Source of the DNA: Lachnospiraceae bacterium
GTDB lineage: Bacteria; Bacillota; Clostridia; Lachnospirales; Lachnospiraceae
Reading direction: 5' to 3'
DNA length: 64,000 nucleotides
Assembly (NCBI GenBank): GCA_910575035.1
Contig: CAJTDL010000014.1
Coordinates: 62,001-126,000 of the forward strand
Shown one piece after another: positions 1 through 8,469 of this stretch. The position numbers and the translations under genes were made by a program. Below the pieces are notes generated by a model. That model searched no databases and was not told where the DNA came from. It was given only the letters and a program-made list of their open reading frames with translations. The stretch's first letter is position 1. Every line of letters begins with the position of its first letter.

Positions 1-125
1 CTGTTCCTTTAAGGGAAGATTGCTTCTGGGATCCGGAGATTTTGCCGAAATGGTATTCTGGGAAGGAAAAAGGGAATTTCCATACCATGTATGTGGGAGA
101 AGTGTTGGATATTTTAGCCCGGTAG
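1..125 (+). CDS. C-terminal end of an unidentified protein (partial)
   Basis: The frame beginning at base 3 is open from the window edge to a TAG at 123-125 and reads like a genuine protein end, with segments such as FWDPEILPKWYSGKEKG and a final YVGEVLDILAR. The gene starts upstream of the window. An HTMYVGEV stretch faintly recalls the HTxFIGEV segment of flavin reductase-like split-barrel proteins, but 40 residues are too few to assign a family. A perfect palindrome follows 16 bases after the stop, as would suit a gene end. Confidence 0.45.
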   Translation, partial: VPLREDCFWDPEILPKWYSGKEKGNFHTMYVGEVLDILAR

Positions 126-141
126 AATTTGTGGGCCGGAC

Positions 142-169
142 GCCGGATGCAGAAGCTTCTGCATCCGGC
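142..169. repeat. 28-bp perfect palindrome (hairpin after the partial gene)
   Basis: The two 14-base arms (GCCGGATGCAGAAG and its exact complement) meet at a central AAGCTT with no spacer. It lies just after the stop of the leftmost gene. A T6 run follows only about 20 bases later, so it may be part of that gene's terminator, but it is not a textbook intrinsic terminator. The rest of the gap up to 309 shows no gene. Confidence 0.6.
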
Positions 170-309
170 CGACATCGGAAACGGAAATTTTTTCTCAGAT
201 TACAGGACTGAAAAATTGAACAAAGGTTCTTCCTCCCCAGATACAGAAGCAAACGTAGAATAAAAGTTCTTTTTCTTAGCTTACAAGAGAGGAAAAACGT
301 AGCCAGGGC

Positions 310-1551
310 TTAAGGGTTTGCTTTTGTGGCTTGTGAAGGATTTAGGGGCAATTCTACCTGAAATACGATCTGCTGGCTCTCGCTGGCAGCAAAAATCTTC
401 CCGCCATGGAGGGTTACAATCTCTTTGGCAATAGCCAGGCCTAAGCCTGCGCCTCCTGTGTCAGAGTTCCTTGCTTCATCCATACGGTAAAATTTATCAA
501 ATATAGAAGACAGCTTTTCTTTGGGAATCGTTTTCCCCTGGTTTTTAAAACAAATTATCACGCTGCCTGCATCCATTTCGCTGGCTCCTAATGGCTTTTC
601 CTTAGATCCATAGCCATTGGCTTTTTCAGATTCGCGCTCTTCTACAGAGATTTCAATCTGTGTAGAAGGATAGCTGTATGCAATGGCGTTCTTTAGGATA
701 TTGTTGAACACCCTCGCCAGCTTTATAGAATCCCCATAAACCTTTATATTTTCTTTGCTGTGGAGGATTACTTCGTTGCCTTTTTCTGCCAGAAGGGGAT
801 AAAATTCTTCTATCATCTGTACCAGCATATAATACAGGTCTATTTCTTCTTTTTCCAAACGGATTTCCTGGATATTGTAACGGGTAATCTCAAAAAATTC
901 CTGGATCAGCCCCTCTAAGCGGTTCGCCTTTTCCAGGCTGATATGGACATATTTTGCTTTTTGCTCCACGGGCATATCCGGCACTTCCTCCAAAAGGCTC
1001 AGATAGCCAATCACAGAAGTCAAAGGGGTGCGGATATCATGAGCCAGGTACATAACCAGATTGTTTTTCCGTTCTTCTGCCAGCTTCGCCTCCAATTCGC
1101 GCCTTTCTAAGGTCTGGCGCAGCACATTCAGCTTGCGCTCTATAGGCTCCATTTCCGGAGAAAGCAGGATTTCCTTATCATTTCCCTGAATCAGCTTGTC
1201 CAGCCCCTGGCTAATCTGATTAAAATATTGGATAAAATGGGACAGGAATATCCGAAACAGCAGCAAAAAGCACACTGTCACAGCGGCAAAAATGATCAGG
1301 TAGGAATTTTCACGCAGGCCATAATTGTAGATATTCCAGGCATCCCAATAATCCAGGTGGAGCGCATTCTGCAGAAACATGACAATCCAGTCCCCTACCC
1401 GCCCAAACCAAAAACGGCTGTAAAGAATAAAGATAATAAAAAATGCCAGGACTACCACGCCAAACGTCTGCACCAATATCTTGACCCGGAGCTTAGAATA
1501 GCCGCTGTCCTTTTCTTTCTGGCGCTTTTGCAGCCATTGTTTAATTTTCAA
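310..1551 (-). CDS. VanS-like sensor histidine kinase
   Basis: Membrane sensor kinase of 413 residues that should autophosphorylate on His and pass phosphate to the regulator encoded just upstream. Two membrane helices (about residues 27-45 and 83-101) enclose a short extracellular segment. A HAMP-like linker follows, then the HisKA box with HDIRTPLTSVIGYL (His171), an N box NILKNAIAYSYP, and the G box GGAGLGLAIAKEI. The NAIAYSYP wording is typical of VanS-type kinases of Firmicutes. No vanH, vanA or vanX-type genes are nearby, so glycopeptide resistance should not be assumed. The start overlaps the end of the regulator gene by 11 bases, which indicates one mRNA and translational coupling. 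The stimulus is unknown. Confidence 0.9.
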   Translation of the reverse strand: MKIKQWLQKRQKEKDSGYSKLRVKILVQTFGVVVLAFFIIFILYSRFWFGRVGDWIVMFLQNALHLDYWDAWNIYNYGLRENSYLIIFAAVTVCFLLLFRIFLSHFIQYFNQISQGLDKLIQGNDKEILLSPEMEPIERKLNVLRQTLERRELEAKLAEERKNNLVMYLAHDIRTPLTSVIGYLSLLEEVPDMPVEQKAKYVHISLEKANRLEGLIQEFFEITRYNIQEIRLEKEEIDLYYMLVQMIEEFYPLLAEKGNEVILHSKENIKVYGDSIKLARVFNNILKNAIAYSYPSTQIEISVEERESEKANGYGSKEKPLGASEMDAGSVIICFKNQGKTIPKEKLSSIFDKFYRMDEARNSDTGGAGLGLAIAKEIVTLHGGKIFAASESQQIVFQVELPLNPSQATKANP

Positions 1552-2245
1552 TTTTATACCCCACTCCCCAGATTGTCTTAATGTATTTCGGGTGCTCTAC
1601 AGAATCATTCATTTTTTCCCGGAGATGGCGAATATGAACCGTAATCGTATTATTGCTTTTGCTGTAATACTCATCCTTCCATACACTATGGAATAATTCT
1701 TCGGAACTGACAGCCTCGCCCTTGCGCTCACAGAGTAATTTCAGGATGGAAAATTCCGTGGGGGTCAGCAGCAGGGGCTTCTCATCCAACAGGCATTCGT
1801 GGGTCTTCACGTTCATAACCAATCCGCCATGAATCAAGAGGGATCTGTCCGCAGCCGCCTGTGCCTGTGGATGGTTGTAGCGTTTATAGCGGCGCAACTG
1901 GGCTTTGACACGGGCTACCAGTTCTAAGGGACGGAAGGGCTTTGTCATATAGTCATCCGCCCCCATCATCAGGCCGCGGATCTTATCAATTTCCTCATCT
2001 TTAGCAGTGAGCATGATCACAGGATATGTATGGTTTTCCCGGATTCGCTTGCAGATTTCAAAGCCGTCAATGTCAGGCAGCATAATATCTAAAATAGCAA
2101 GGTCAAATTGGGTGTCGGCAATCTGGCCTAAAGCCGACTGGGCAGAATAGCAGGATATAACTTCAAAGCTTTCACTTTCTAAATAAAACGCTACTAAATC
2201 AGCGATTTCTTTCTCATCATCTACGACTAAAATTTTATCTTTCAA
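1541..2245 (-). CDS. VanR-like OmpR/PhoB-family response regulator
   Basis: DNA-binding response regulator of 234 residues. The receiver domain (about 1-118) has the acidic pair D9/D10, phosphoacceptor D53 in LAILDIMLPD, and K102 in MTKPFRP. The C-terminal winged helix (about 130-232) is of the Trans_reg_C type. No ATG fits. The reading frame begins at a TTG, with AAGGAG about ten bases before it, so TTG is taken as the start. First gene of a two-gene operon with the kinase. A TATAAT on the minus strand at 2296-2301, in the very AT-rich stretch upstream, is a possible -10 element. Target genes cannot be read from the sequence. Confidence 0.92.
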   Translation of the reverse strand: MKDKILVVDDEKEIADLVAFYLESESFEVISCYSAQSALGQIADTQFDLAILDIMLPDIDGFEICKRIRENHTYPVIMLTAKDEEIDKIRGLMMGADDYMTKPFRPLELVARVKAQLRRYKRYNHPQAQAAADRSLLIHGGLVMNVKTHECLLDEKPLLLTPTEFSILKLLCERKGEAVSSEELFHSVWKDEYYSKSNNTITVHIRHLREKMNDSVEHPKYIKTIWGVGYKIEN

Positions 2246-2395
2246 AATGGGAATCTCCTTTATTATTCATCCTTAATTATCAATGGTATTATCCGATTAT
2301 AACAAAAAATTTTTACAAATTCTTTCTATAAATCTGATAAAAACATTAAGAATTTATAAAATTTTTATTCCAAAGGATGTTAGGAGAAAAACTTG

Positions 2396-2437
2396 CCCAA
2401 AAAAATTTGGCCATCCAGTACGATGTCTGGACAGCCA
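2396..2437 (-). terminator. Intrinsic terminator of the purM-purN-purD operon
   Basis: Read on the minus strand, a TGGCtgTCCAG...CTGGAtGGCCA hairpin is followed by a run of seven T residues. It lies about 70 bases past the purD stop. Confidence 0.7.
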
Positions 2438-2504
2438 ATCTCCTGTTCTATATGTTTACAAATAATTACCCTCTGGCATCCATATTTACCCTGAATGCCT
2501 TTCA

Positions 2505-3776
2505 CTACGCCTCATCTATCGCTTTCCCAATATCATGGCGCATATATTTATTATCAAACTGCACCCAGTCTGTAGCTTTATAGGCATTTGCACGAGCCTC
2601 TTTCAGGTCTGCCCCTTTTGCAGTAATACCCAATACACGGCCGCCGTTCGTAACCATCTTACCATCCTTTCGGGCTGTGCCAGCATGGAAGCAATAGTAG
2701 CCATCTTCTGTATCAAATTTCTCCAAGCCCCGGATCTCAAAATGTTTCTCATAAGAGACAGGATATCCATCGGAAGCCAGAACTACGCAAACAGCAGCAT
2801 TATCCTCAAACTGCAGGTCTATTTCAGAAAGCTTTCCTTCTACGCAGGATTCCATCACCTCGATCATATCATTTTTCATTCTGGGAAGCACTACCTGCGC
2901 CTCAGGATCTCCAAAGCGGGCATTATACTCCAAGACTTTGGGGCCTTCTTCGGTCAGCATTAAGCCAAAGAAAATAATCCCCACAAAGGGGCGCCCTTCT
3001 GCTGCCATAGCATCTACTGTAGGCTGGTAAATGTATTTTTGGCAGAAATCGTCTACCTCTTTCGTGTAGAAAGGGCTGGGGGAGAAGGTTCCCATGCCGC
3101 CTGTGTTCAGCCCCTGGTCGCCATCTTTGGCACGTTTGTGGTCTTGGGCAGAGGACATGATTTTAATCGTCTTTCCATCTACAAAAGAAAGGACAGACAC
3201 CTCGCGCCCTGTCATAAATTCCTCTACTACCATGTGGTTGCCGGCTGCGCCAAATTTCTTGTCTTCCATAATTTCTTTCACGCCAGCCTTAGCCTCTTCC
3301 AATGTGCTGCAGATGAGCACGCCCTTCCCTAAGGCAAGCCCGTCTGCCTTCAGGACGATGGGCATCTTGGCAGTTTCTAAGTAGGCCAATGCCTTTCCTG
3401 GATCATCAAACGTTTCATAGGCAGCTGTGGGGATTTGGTACTTTTTCATCAAATCCTTAGAAAATGCTTTGCTGCCCTCCAGGATAGCCGCATTTTTCCT
3501 GGGGCCAAATACCCTCAGCCCCTGTTCCTCAAATACGTCCACAATCCCGCCGACTAACGGGTCATCCATGCCGATAATCGTAAAATCAATCTCCTGCTCC
3601 TTTGCAAAAGACGCCAGCTTGTCAAACTCCATGGCTCCAATGGGCACACATTCTGCAATCTGCCCAATCCCTGCGTTTCCAGGGGCACAATATATTTTTT
3701 CCACCCTTGGGCTTTTTGCTGCGCTTTGCGCAATGGCATGCTCACGCCCGCCGCTTCCTACAATCAATACTTTCAT
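2505..3776 (-). CDS. purD: Phosphoribosylamine-glycine ligase (GARS)
   Basis: Second step of de novo purine synthesis: ATP-dependent joining of glycine to 5-phosphoribosylamine. The 423-residue length is normal for a monofunctional PurD. The N-terminal domain has GSGGREHAIA at residues 7-16. An ATP-grasp core follows, with LKADGLALGKGV and the metal-binding EYNARFGDPEAQ segment. A GGAAGGAG lies six bases before the ATG. Last gene of purM-purN-purD, 111 bases after purN and followed by a terminator. Cytosolic. Confidence 0.97.
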   Translation of the reverse strand: MKVLIVGSGGREHAIAQSAAKSPRVEKIYCAPGNAGIGQIAECVPIGAMEFDKLASFAKEQEIDFTIIGMDDPLVGGIVDVFEEQGLRVFGPRKNAAILEGSKAFSKDLMKKYQIPTAAYETFDDPGKALAYLETAKMPIVLKADGLALGKGVLICSTLEEAKAGVKEIMEDKKFGAAGNHMVVEEFMTGREVSVLSFVDGKTIKIMSSAQDHKRAKDGDQGLNTGGMGTFSPSPFYTKEVDDFCQKYIYQPTVDAMAAEGRPFVGIIFFGLMLTEEGPKVLEYNARFGDPEAQVVLPRMKNDMIEVMESCVEGKLSEIDLQFEDNAAVCVVLASDGYPVSYEKHFEIRGLEKFDTEDGYYCFHAGTARKDGKMVTNGGRVLGITAKGADLKEARANAYKATDWVQFDNKYMRHDIGKAIDEA

Positions 3777-3887
3777 CCTACGCTCCTTCCTCTTTCCTCA
3801 AATAGATTCACAGAAACAACTGCCTCCCGCATCCCTACAGGCAACATCCAAAACCTGTGCCGCAGGCAGCAGGATACCAAACCGCCA

Positions 3888-4514
3888 TTATCCGCATATA
3901 ATTGCTTTGCCGCCCTCCACTGCTACTTTCCCATTTGCGATCAAGTCAATAGCTTGCGGCAATATCTTCCATTCCGCCTGTTCCATCACCCGCTGCTGCA
4001 GTGCCTTTGGCGTATCGCTATCCTCTACCATTACCGGATGCTGTAAAATAATTGGGCCTGTATCCGTCCCTTCATCCACAAAATGCACCGTCGCCCCTGT
4101 CACCTTCACCCCACGCTCCAGGGCGCCCTCATGCACCTTCAGGCCATAATAGCCTGTTCCGCAAAAGGAAGGGATTAAAGAAGGGTGTACATTGATAATC
4201 CGATTCCGATACTGGCGGATCATAGGCTCCGGCAGCACCACCAAAAACCCAGCCAGCACAACCAGATCTGGCTGATAGCTGCCTAATTTCTGCATAAAAG
4301 CCTGATTAAAGCTCTCACGGTCTGCATACTGCTTCGGTGAAATACAGGCTCCTTCTATTCCATGCTGTTTCGCCCGTTCCAAAGCATAGGCGCCAGGATT
4401 ATTGCTGATCACCGCACGTATTTTCGTATTGGTAATAATCCCATCCTGAATCCCGTCTATGATTGCCTGGAGGTTCGTCCCGCCTCCTGACACACAGACA
4501 ACGATATTTAGCAT
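3888..4514 (-). CDS. purN: Phosphoribosylglycinamide formyltransferase (GART)
   Basis: Transfers a formyl group from 10-formyltetrahydrofolate to GAR, the third step of purine synthesis. The 208 residues match Pur[11 protein letters not shown] near the N-terminus binds the phosphate. N108 and H110 (in [13 protein letters not shown]) and D151 (in DEGTDTGP) correspond to the catalytic Asn, His and Asp of the family. The start overlaps the purM stop by seven bases, so the two are translationally coupled. Confidence 0.97.
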   Translation of the reverse strand: MLNIVVCVSGGGTNLQAIIDGIQDGIITNTKIRAVISNNPGAYALERAKQHGIEGACISPKQYADRESFNQAFMQKLGSYQPDLVVLAGFLVVLPEPMIRQYRNRIINVHPSLIPSFCGTGYYGLKVHEGALERGVKVTGATVHFVDEGTDTGPIILQHPVMVEDSDTPKALQQRVMEQAEWKILPQAIDLIANGKVAVEGGKAIICG

Positions 4515-5533
4515 AATGTTACCCCTTTCTCGCCATCTTCCACTTTCCCCAGGATATAAGGCGTCTCTCCTGCAGCCCGTATCGCTTCCATTGCCTGGCC
4601 AACATCTTCCGCATCTACAGCCAATACCATGCCAATCCCCATATTGTAGGTATTGTACATCACTTTTTCCTCTACCTGGCCTTCTTTTGCCAGCATATGG
4701 AAAATTGCCGGAACCTCATAGCTGTTTTTCTCAATGACAGCCCGTTTGCCCTCTGGCAGCATCCGAGGCACATTTTCATAGAAGCCGCCCCCAGTAATAT
4801 GGCTGCAGGCTTTGATACGGACGCCCGCCTCTTTGATGGAGCGGAGCGCCTTGACATAAATCTTTGTAGGAGCCAGCAAAGCCTCCCCCAATGTTTTGCC
4901 CAATGCCTCATGGTATGTGTTCAGCGTTTCCTGATCCATTGGGAAAATCTTGCGTACCAGGGAGAATCCATTGGAGTGGACGCCAGAGCTTGCCATTCCG
5001 ACCAAAACATCACCTGCCGCCACATCCTTGCCTGTGATAATGTCTTTCTCATCCACAACCCCCACTGCAAAGCCTGCCAGATCGTATTCATCCTCTGGAT
5101 AAAACCCTGGCATTTCTGCCGTCTCACCGCCAATCAATGCCGCGCCGCTCTGTACGCAGCCTTCAGCCACGCCGCTTACAATTGTGGCAATCTTCTCTGG
5201 GAAATTCTTCCCGCATGCTATATAGTCTAAGAAAAATAATGGCTCACCGCCTGCACAGGCAATATCATTTACACACATTGCCACGCAGTCAATCCCAATG
5301 GTGTCATGCTTGTCCAATAAAAATGCCAGCTTCAGCTTAGTCCCTACCCCATCTGTTCCAGATACTAATGCGGGCTTTTCCATATCCTTAAATTTTTCCA
5401 TGGAAAATGCGCCGGAGAACCCTCCCAGCCCCGTCAATACCTCTGGGCGCATAGTCTGCTGTACATGCTTTTTCATCAGTTCTACGGACTTGTAGCCCGC
5501 CTCAATGTCTACGCCTGAATGTTTGTAATCCAT
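4508..5533 (-). CDS. purM: Phosphoribosylformylglycinamidine cyclo-ligase (AIRS)
   Basis: Closes the imidazole ring to give AIR, the substrate for PurE. The open frame extends further upstream, but the start is placed at the ATG of [16 protein letters not shown]. That beginning matches the family, and AGGAGG lies just before it. This gives 341 residues, the usual length. Conserved [12 protein letters not shown] and [11 protein letters not shown] segments are present. First gene of purM-purN-purD, with its own promoter about 80 bases upstream. Confidence 0.97.
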   Translation of the reverse strand: MDYKHSGVDIEAGYKSVELMKKHVQQTMRPEVLTGLGGFSGAFSMEKFKDMEKPALVSGTDGVGTKLKLAFLLDKHDTIGIDCVAMCVNDIACAGGEPLFFLDYIACGKNFPEKIATIVSGVAEGCVQSGAALIGGETAEMPGFYPEDEYDLAGFAVGVVDEKDIITGKDVAAGDVLVGMASSGVHSNGFSLVRKIFPMDQETLNTYHEALGKTLGEALLAPTKIYVKALRSIKEAGVRIKACSHITGGGFYENVPRMLPEGKRAVIEKNSYEVPAIFHMLAKEGQVEEKVMYNTYNMGIGMVLAVDAEDVGQAMEAIRAAGETPYILGKVEDGEKGVTLC

Positions 5534-5614
5534 TGTCTTCCTCCTGTTTGTGTAATTGCTACTGCCGCTTGGCAATGAAATATGCGGTCTCTGCCGATAC
5601 ATTGTTACGCACTT

Positions 5615-5643
5615 ATTATATACAAACCGAAGGGAAAAATCAA
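5615..5643 (-). promoter_or_regulatory. Sigma-A-type promoter of purM-purN-purD
   Basis: Minus-strand TTGATT, 17-base spacer, TATAAT. The leader that would result is about 75 nt, too short for a purine riboswitch plus terminator, and none was recognised. Confidence 0.7.
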
Positions 5644-5681
5644 TGTATAAAACATAGGCTGCTGCAATATTTGGAACTACA

Positions 5682-5826
5682 GTTACTATTCACGGCTCAG
5701 GAATGCGCTGAACTGCGCATTCCGTGAGAACATGATTCAGGAGTGAGGGGCGATTTTTGCGCAGCAAAACTTTAAATATCGCCCCGAATTGTTGCTATGA
5801 GCGGCCCCCAGGCCGTGAATAGTAAC
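5682..5826 (+). repeat. MITE-like repeat, copy A (full length)
   Basis: A 145-bp element that begins GTTACTATTCACGGC and ends with the exact complement of those 15 bases. An internal hairpin follows the left end (GGAATGCGC, loop TGAACT, GCGCATTCC). The 7-bp sequence AACTACA stands directly on both sides (5675-5681 and 5827-5833), like a target-site duplication. There is no open frame in it. It sits upstream of the purM promoter. Related copies are at 10524, 10963, 15993 and 23152. Confidence 0.85.
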
Positions 5827-5892
5827 AACTACAGGTTACTATTGATGGAGAATGTCAGTAACTTAAGGGATTCTACAGGCTAGCGATGGGGA

Positions 5893-5971
5893 GATGGCTA
5901 CGCGTCCGTCAGAGAGGGGGGCAGCCCCTCACGCCCTGGCTCCTCCCTGACGGACGCTTAGCCGCCTCCCT
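5893..5971. repeat. Second palindromic repeat family, copy 1
   Basis: An imperfect inverted repeat. The left arm GGCTACGCGTCCGTCAG (5896-5912) pairs with CTGACGGACGCTTAGCC (5947-5963), one mismatch, around a G/C-rich loop. A shorter relative lies at 62943-63010. Non-coding. With copy A of the other family it fills most of the purE-purM gap. Confidence 0.6.
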
Positions 5972-5991
5972 GGTATTTTTCTGCCTGCAAT

Positions 5992-6054
5992 CCAAAAATA
6001 AATAAGCCGCAAATGTAATATGTGCAATCTATGCCAATCACCATCTGCGGCTTA
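5992..6054 (-). terminator. Intrinsic terminator after purE
   Basis: On the minus strand a TAAGCCGCA...TGCGGCTTA stem (9 bp plus 3 bp beyond one mismatch, loop about 27 nt) is followed by a T-rich ATTTATTTTT tract. It suggests that purE transcription ends here and that purM is transcribed separately. Confidence 0.65.
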
Positions 6055-6068
6055 AAACTCCAATTATA

Positions 6069-6569
6069 CTAATAATTTTTATACCCAACTTCCTTTAGCC
6101 GTGCATCCTTCGCCTCGACCTGTTCCTTCAATTTCTGGGAATAGCCTTTCAGCCTTCCCAACAGCTCCCCGTCTGAAGTAGCCAAGATCTTTGCTGCCAA
6201 AAGCCCTGCATTGGCTCCGCCATTGATCGCCACTGTAGCAACAGGGATACCAGAAGGCATCTGCACAATAGAATACAGGGAATCCCTGCCTCCCAAGGAG
6301 GTAGTGTGCATCGGAATCCCAATTACAGGCATAGGGAAAATTGCTGCGCACATCCCTGGCAGGTGAGCCGCCATTCCAGCGCCTGCAATAATCACCTTAA
6401 ACCCCTTCTCCTCCGCAGATTTTGCATACTCAAAAAATACATCCGGTTCCCGGTGGGCAGAAATAATCGTCATTTCATACTCTACGCCTAATTCTTCTAA
6501 AATATCTGCTGCCTTCGCCATAACTGGCATATCTGAATCACTGCCCATTACAATTCCTACTTTTGCCAT
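6069..6569 (-). CDS. purE: N5-carboxyaminoimidazole ribonucleotide mutase
   Basis: Class I PurE, 166 residues, which moves the carboxylate to C4 of the imidazole ring in the AIR to CAIR branch. GSDSDMPVM (residues 9-17) and ISAHREPD (about 36-43) form the nucleotide and carboxylate site, and the glycine-rich AGAGMAAHLPG follows. No purK lies in the window. A terminator follows the gene and then repeat sequences, so it appears to be outside the purM-purN-purD transcript. It starts 59 bases after the RpiB-like gene and may be co-transcribed with it. Confidence 0.96.
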   Translation of the reverse strand: MAKVGIVMGSDSDMPVMAKAADILEELGVEYEMTIISAHREPDVFFEYAKSAEEKGFKVIIAGAGMAAHLPGMCAAIFPMPVIGIPMHTTSLGGRDSLYSIVQMPSGIPVATVAINGGANAGLLAAKILATSDGELLGRLKGYSQKLKEQVEAKDARLKEVGYKNY

Positions 6570-6628
6570 AATGTTTTCTCCTTATCCATTCTTCTTTTAG
6601 TCTCTCCATGCTTCGAAAAAACCGTCCC

Positions 6629-7264
6629 TTACCCCTTCATTCCCCGCAGCGCTTTCCCCAATTCCATATCCTTCCCATGCTGCACTACATAATCATACAC
6701 ATTTTCCCTCTCAAGGGCGCTAAGCACAAACTCCCTGTCCAATTCCGGCAAAATCTGCGCCAGGCTTTTCTTGGAAATACGCCAGATATCCTTGAGCATC
6801 CGGGTATCCTTCTGCTTCCTTGCCGCATCTTCCTTGGGATACCCTGTGCCAAAGGGCTCCATAAACAGCTTTTCCAACGTGCTCTGCAGGTTGATCTCCC
6901 CTGCCCATCCAAAATTCAGCCCCAATGGATAAGAAACTGCATTCCCATCGTTAATCCTGCCGAATAAATAGGCATCTGAAGGATTTTCCACATAGCCGCA
7001 CAAAACCCCTGGAAGGCTGTTGCAGGCAAGCATCATGCCCTGGCCGGAAGAACAGCCTGTCACAACAAAGTCCACCGCGCCGCTCTCCAGCAGCATACTG
7101 ATATGGAATGCTGTCTGGATATAAGAATAAGACACATCCTCTTCCTGGAAAATGCCGAAATTCACAGCCTCCCAGCCTTTCTTATCTGCAATCCTTTTCA
7201 CGCATTGATACAGCATTTCATTTTTGCTTTTCTGGGAACTCGCCTGAATCACTGCAATTTTCAT
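6629..7264 (-). CDS. RpiB/LacA/LacB-family sugar-phosphate isomerase-like protein
   Basis: 211 residues with the RpiB/LacAB fold signature. The N-terminal MKIAVIQASSQKSKNEML replaces the usual phosphate-binding start, and VTGCSSGQGMMLACNSLPGV contains C71 at the position of the catalytic cysteine of RpiB (normally GCGTGIG). The protein is longer than RpiB (about 150) because of a C-terminal extension of about 60 residues. It may isomerise a pentose or hexose phosphate, but the altered phosphate loop means the substrate is unknown. Its start overlaps the upstream gene by four bases (ATGA), so the two are coupled. Confidence 0.75.
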   Translation of the reverse strand: MKIAVIQASSQKSKNEMLYQCVKRIADKKGWEAVNFGIFQEEDVSYSYIQTAFHISMLLESGAVDFVVTGCSSGQGMMLACNSLPGVLCGYVENPSDAYLFGRINDGNAVSYPLGLNFGWAGEINLQSTLEKLFMEPFGTGYPKEDAARKQKDTRMLKDIWRISKKSLAQILPELDREFVLSALERENVYDYVVQHGKDMELGKALRGMKG

Positions 7265-7932
7265 AACGATATCCTCACCTTCTCCTCTGTCTCCATAAAA
7301 TAACAGCTCTCACCATATACCCTCCCCCTATCATGATACCCCTCCGGATGCCCCTCCATTCCATACAGCCTCACTGTAATCTCACGCATCCTGCAGTCCA
7401 GCCTGTGATAAACCACTTTCCTCTCCCAAGGAAGCCCCTGGATATATTCCCGCTGCCGTTCCTCCAGCCCCTGAAGCGCCTGCTCCCGCCTTTGGCCTTT
7501 ACATCCAAAGCTGCAGGAAATGTAAGAATGCTCCTCCCCATTCCTTTTGCATTCCTCCATTAAAAATAACGCCAGTTCTCTTGCCCCTTTCCCGGAAAAG
7601 CTTCTTTCCTTCCAGCAAATCTCTTTCTTCTCCCCCGCATTTCCATTCACCCTGCGAAAGCTGGGCTTTCCAAATTTATCATACTCCTTCACAAAAACAG
7701 GCGCCTCCCTCTGTACGCCCTTTCCAGGCTCTTCCAATAGTACTACGCCTGTATCTGTCAAATATTTCCACACTGCCTGCTGCACCCTGCCATAGGATAC
7801 CGGATAGGAAAGCCGCTCCGCAATCTGCCCTACCGTATACCCCAAATCCACCAGATGCCGGATCTCTCCGCCGCATGCTGCCTCAAAGGTAAAATCCCCC
7901 AATGCATTTTCAAAATATCTTTGCCTTTCCAT
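7261..7932 (-). CDS. Hypothetical protein with an N-terminal helix-turn-helix-like segment
   Basis: 223 residues, no family recognised with confidence. Residues about 25-60 (VDLGYTVGQIAERLSY and on to KYLTDTGVVLL) look like a winged-helix DNA-binding segment. The rest is charged and soluble, with several cysteines. An AATAGGAG site precedes the ATG. A minus-strand TATAAT at 7965-7970 could be its -10 element. It overlaps the RpiB-like gene by ATGA, so it could regulate or assist that protein. No membrane helix or signal peptide is seen. Confidence 0.65.
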   Translation of the reverse strand: MERQRYFENALGDFTFEAACGGEIRHLVDLGYTVGQIAERLSYPVSYGRVQQAVWKYLTDTGVVLLEEPGKGVQREAPVFVKEYDKFGKPSFRRVNGNAGEKKEICWKERSFSGKGARELALFLMEECKRNGEEHSYISCSFGCKGQRREQALQGLEERQREYIQGLPWERKVVYHRLDCRMREITVRLYGMEGHPEGYHDRGRVYGESCYFMETEEKVRISL

Positions 7933-8177
7933 TTAGCGCTCCTATTGCAATTTCCTTTCATTATAAAAAAGAAAGGCAGCTGCCACTCACAGATGCCCCT
8001 TGCGCAAGCCCTTCCATCCTAAAAATGGATACCCACTTATATTTCCGATTTTACCATAGTATGGAAGGAATAGCAATGCCTTTCGAAAAATCTAAAAATT
8101 CCACTTATATTTTTCCCGATCTGCCGCATACTAACCAATATTGGAATTTTCGAATAAAAAAGAAAGGAGTGCATACC
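7933..8177. promoter_or_regulatory. Divergent promoter region with an inverted repeat
   Basis: This gap separates the leftward gene pair from the rightward small-protein/kdgK pair. It contains an inverted repeat AAAATTCCA (8095-8103) with TGGAATTTT (8142-8150), and two similar direct stretches CCACTTATATTT (about 8031 and 8101). These are candidate operator sites for control of kdgK. The regulator is not identifiable. Confidence 0.4.
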
Positions 8178-8375
8178 ATGCGCTTAGAAAAAGAACGAAA
8201 CACCTATGACGATGGAAACATCCCAGAAATAGACATGCCAAAAGACTTTGACCCAATGGAAGTGAGCATCCCTGCCCCTTATCCAATCAACAGCGCCCCG
8301 CCACACCAGGCGGAAGACGCCCAAACCCAAGGCAGCCTTAATTCCACCGGACAGAGCCATACAGCGCAAGATTAG
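8178..8375 (+). CDS. 65-residue hypothetical protein upstream of kdgK
   Basis: AAAGGAG lies 8 bases before the ATG, a strong ribosome binding site, so translation is likely from here and not from the longer open frame further upstream. The product starts MRLEKERNTYDD, is acidic and proline-rich (PAPYPINSAPPH), and ends GQSHTAQD. It has no membrane segment or known domain and looks disordered. The stop is 94 bases before kdgK on the same strand, so the two probably share a transcript. Function unknown. Confidence 0.6.
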   Translation: MRLEKERNTYDDGNIPEIDMPKDFDPMEVSIPAPYPINSAPPHQAEDAQTQGSLNSTGQSHTAQD

Positions 8376-8469
8376 GCAGAAACCTTTGCCATCCAAAACA
8401 GGCCTGGCCACACCAGGGGAAATAGCATTGCGGAGTAGTATGCAAAACACAAAAGGAGATATTCAGATT

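Noticed and set aside
310-2245. Vancomycin resistance operon
   Set aside because: Only the VanR/VanS-like regulators are seen; no ligase, dehydrogenase or dipeptidase genes lie next to them, so the pair is reported only as a two-component system.
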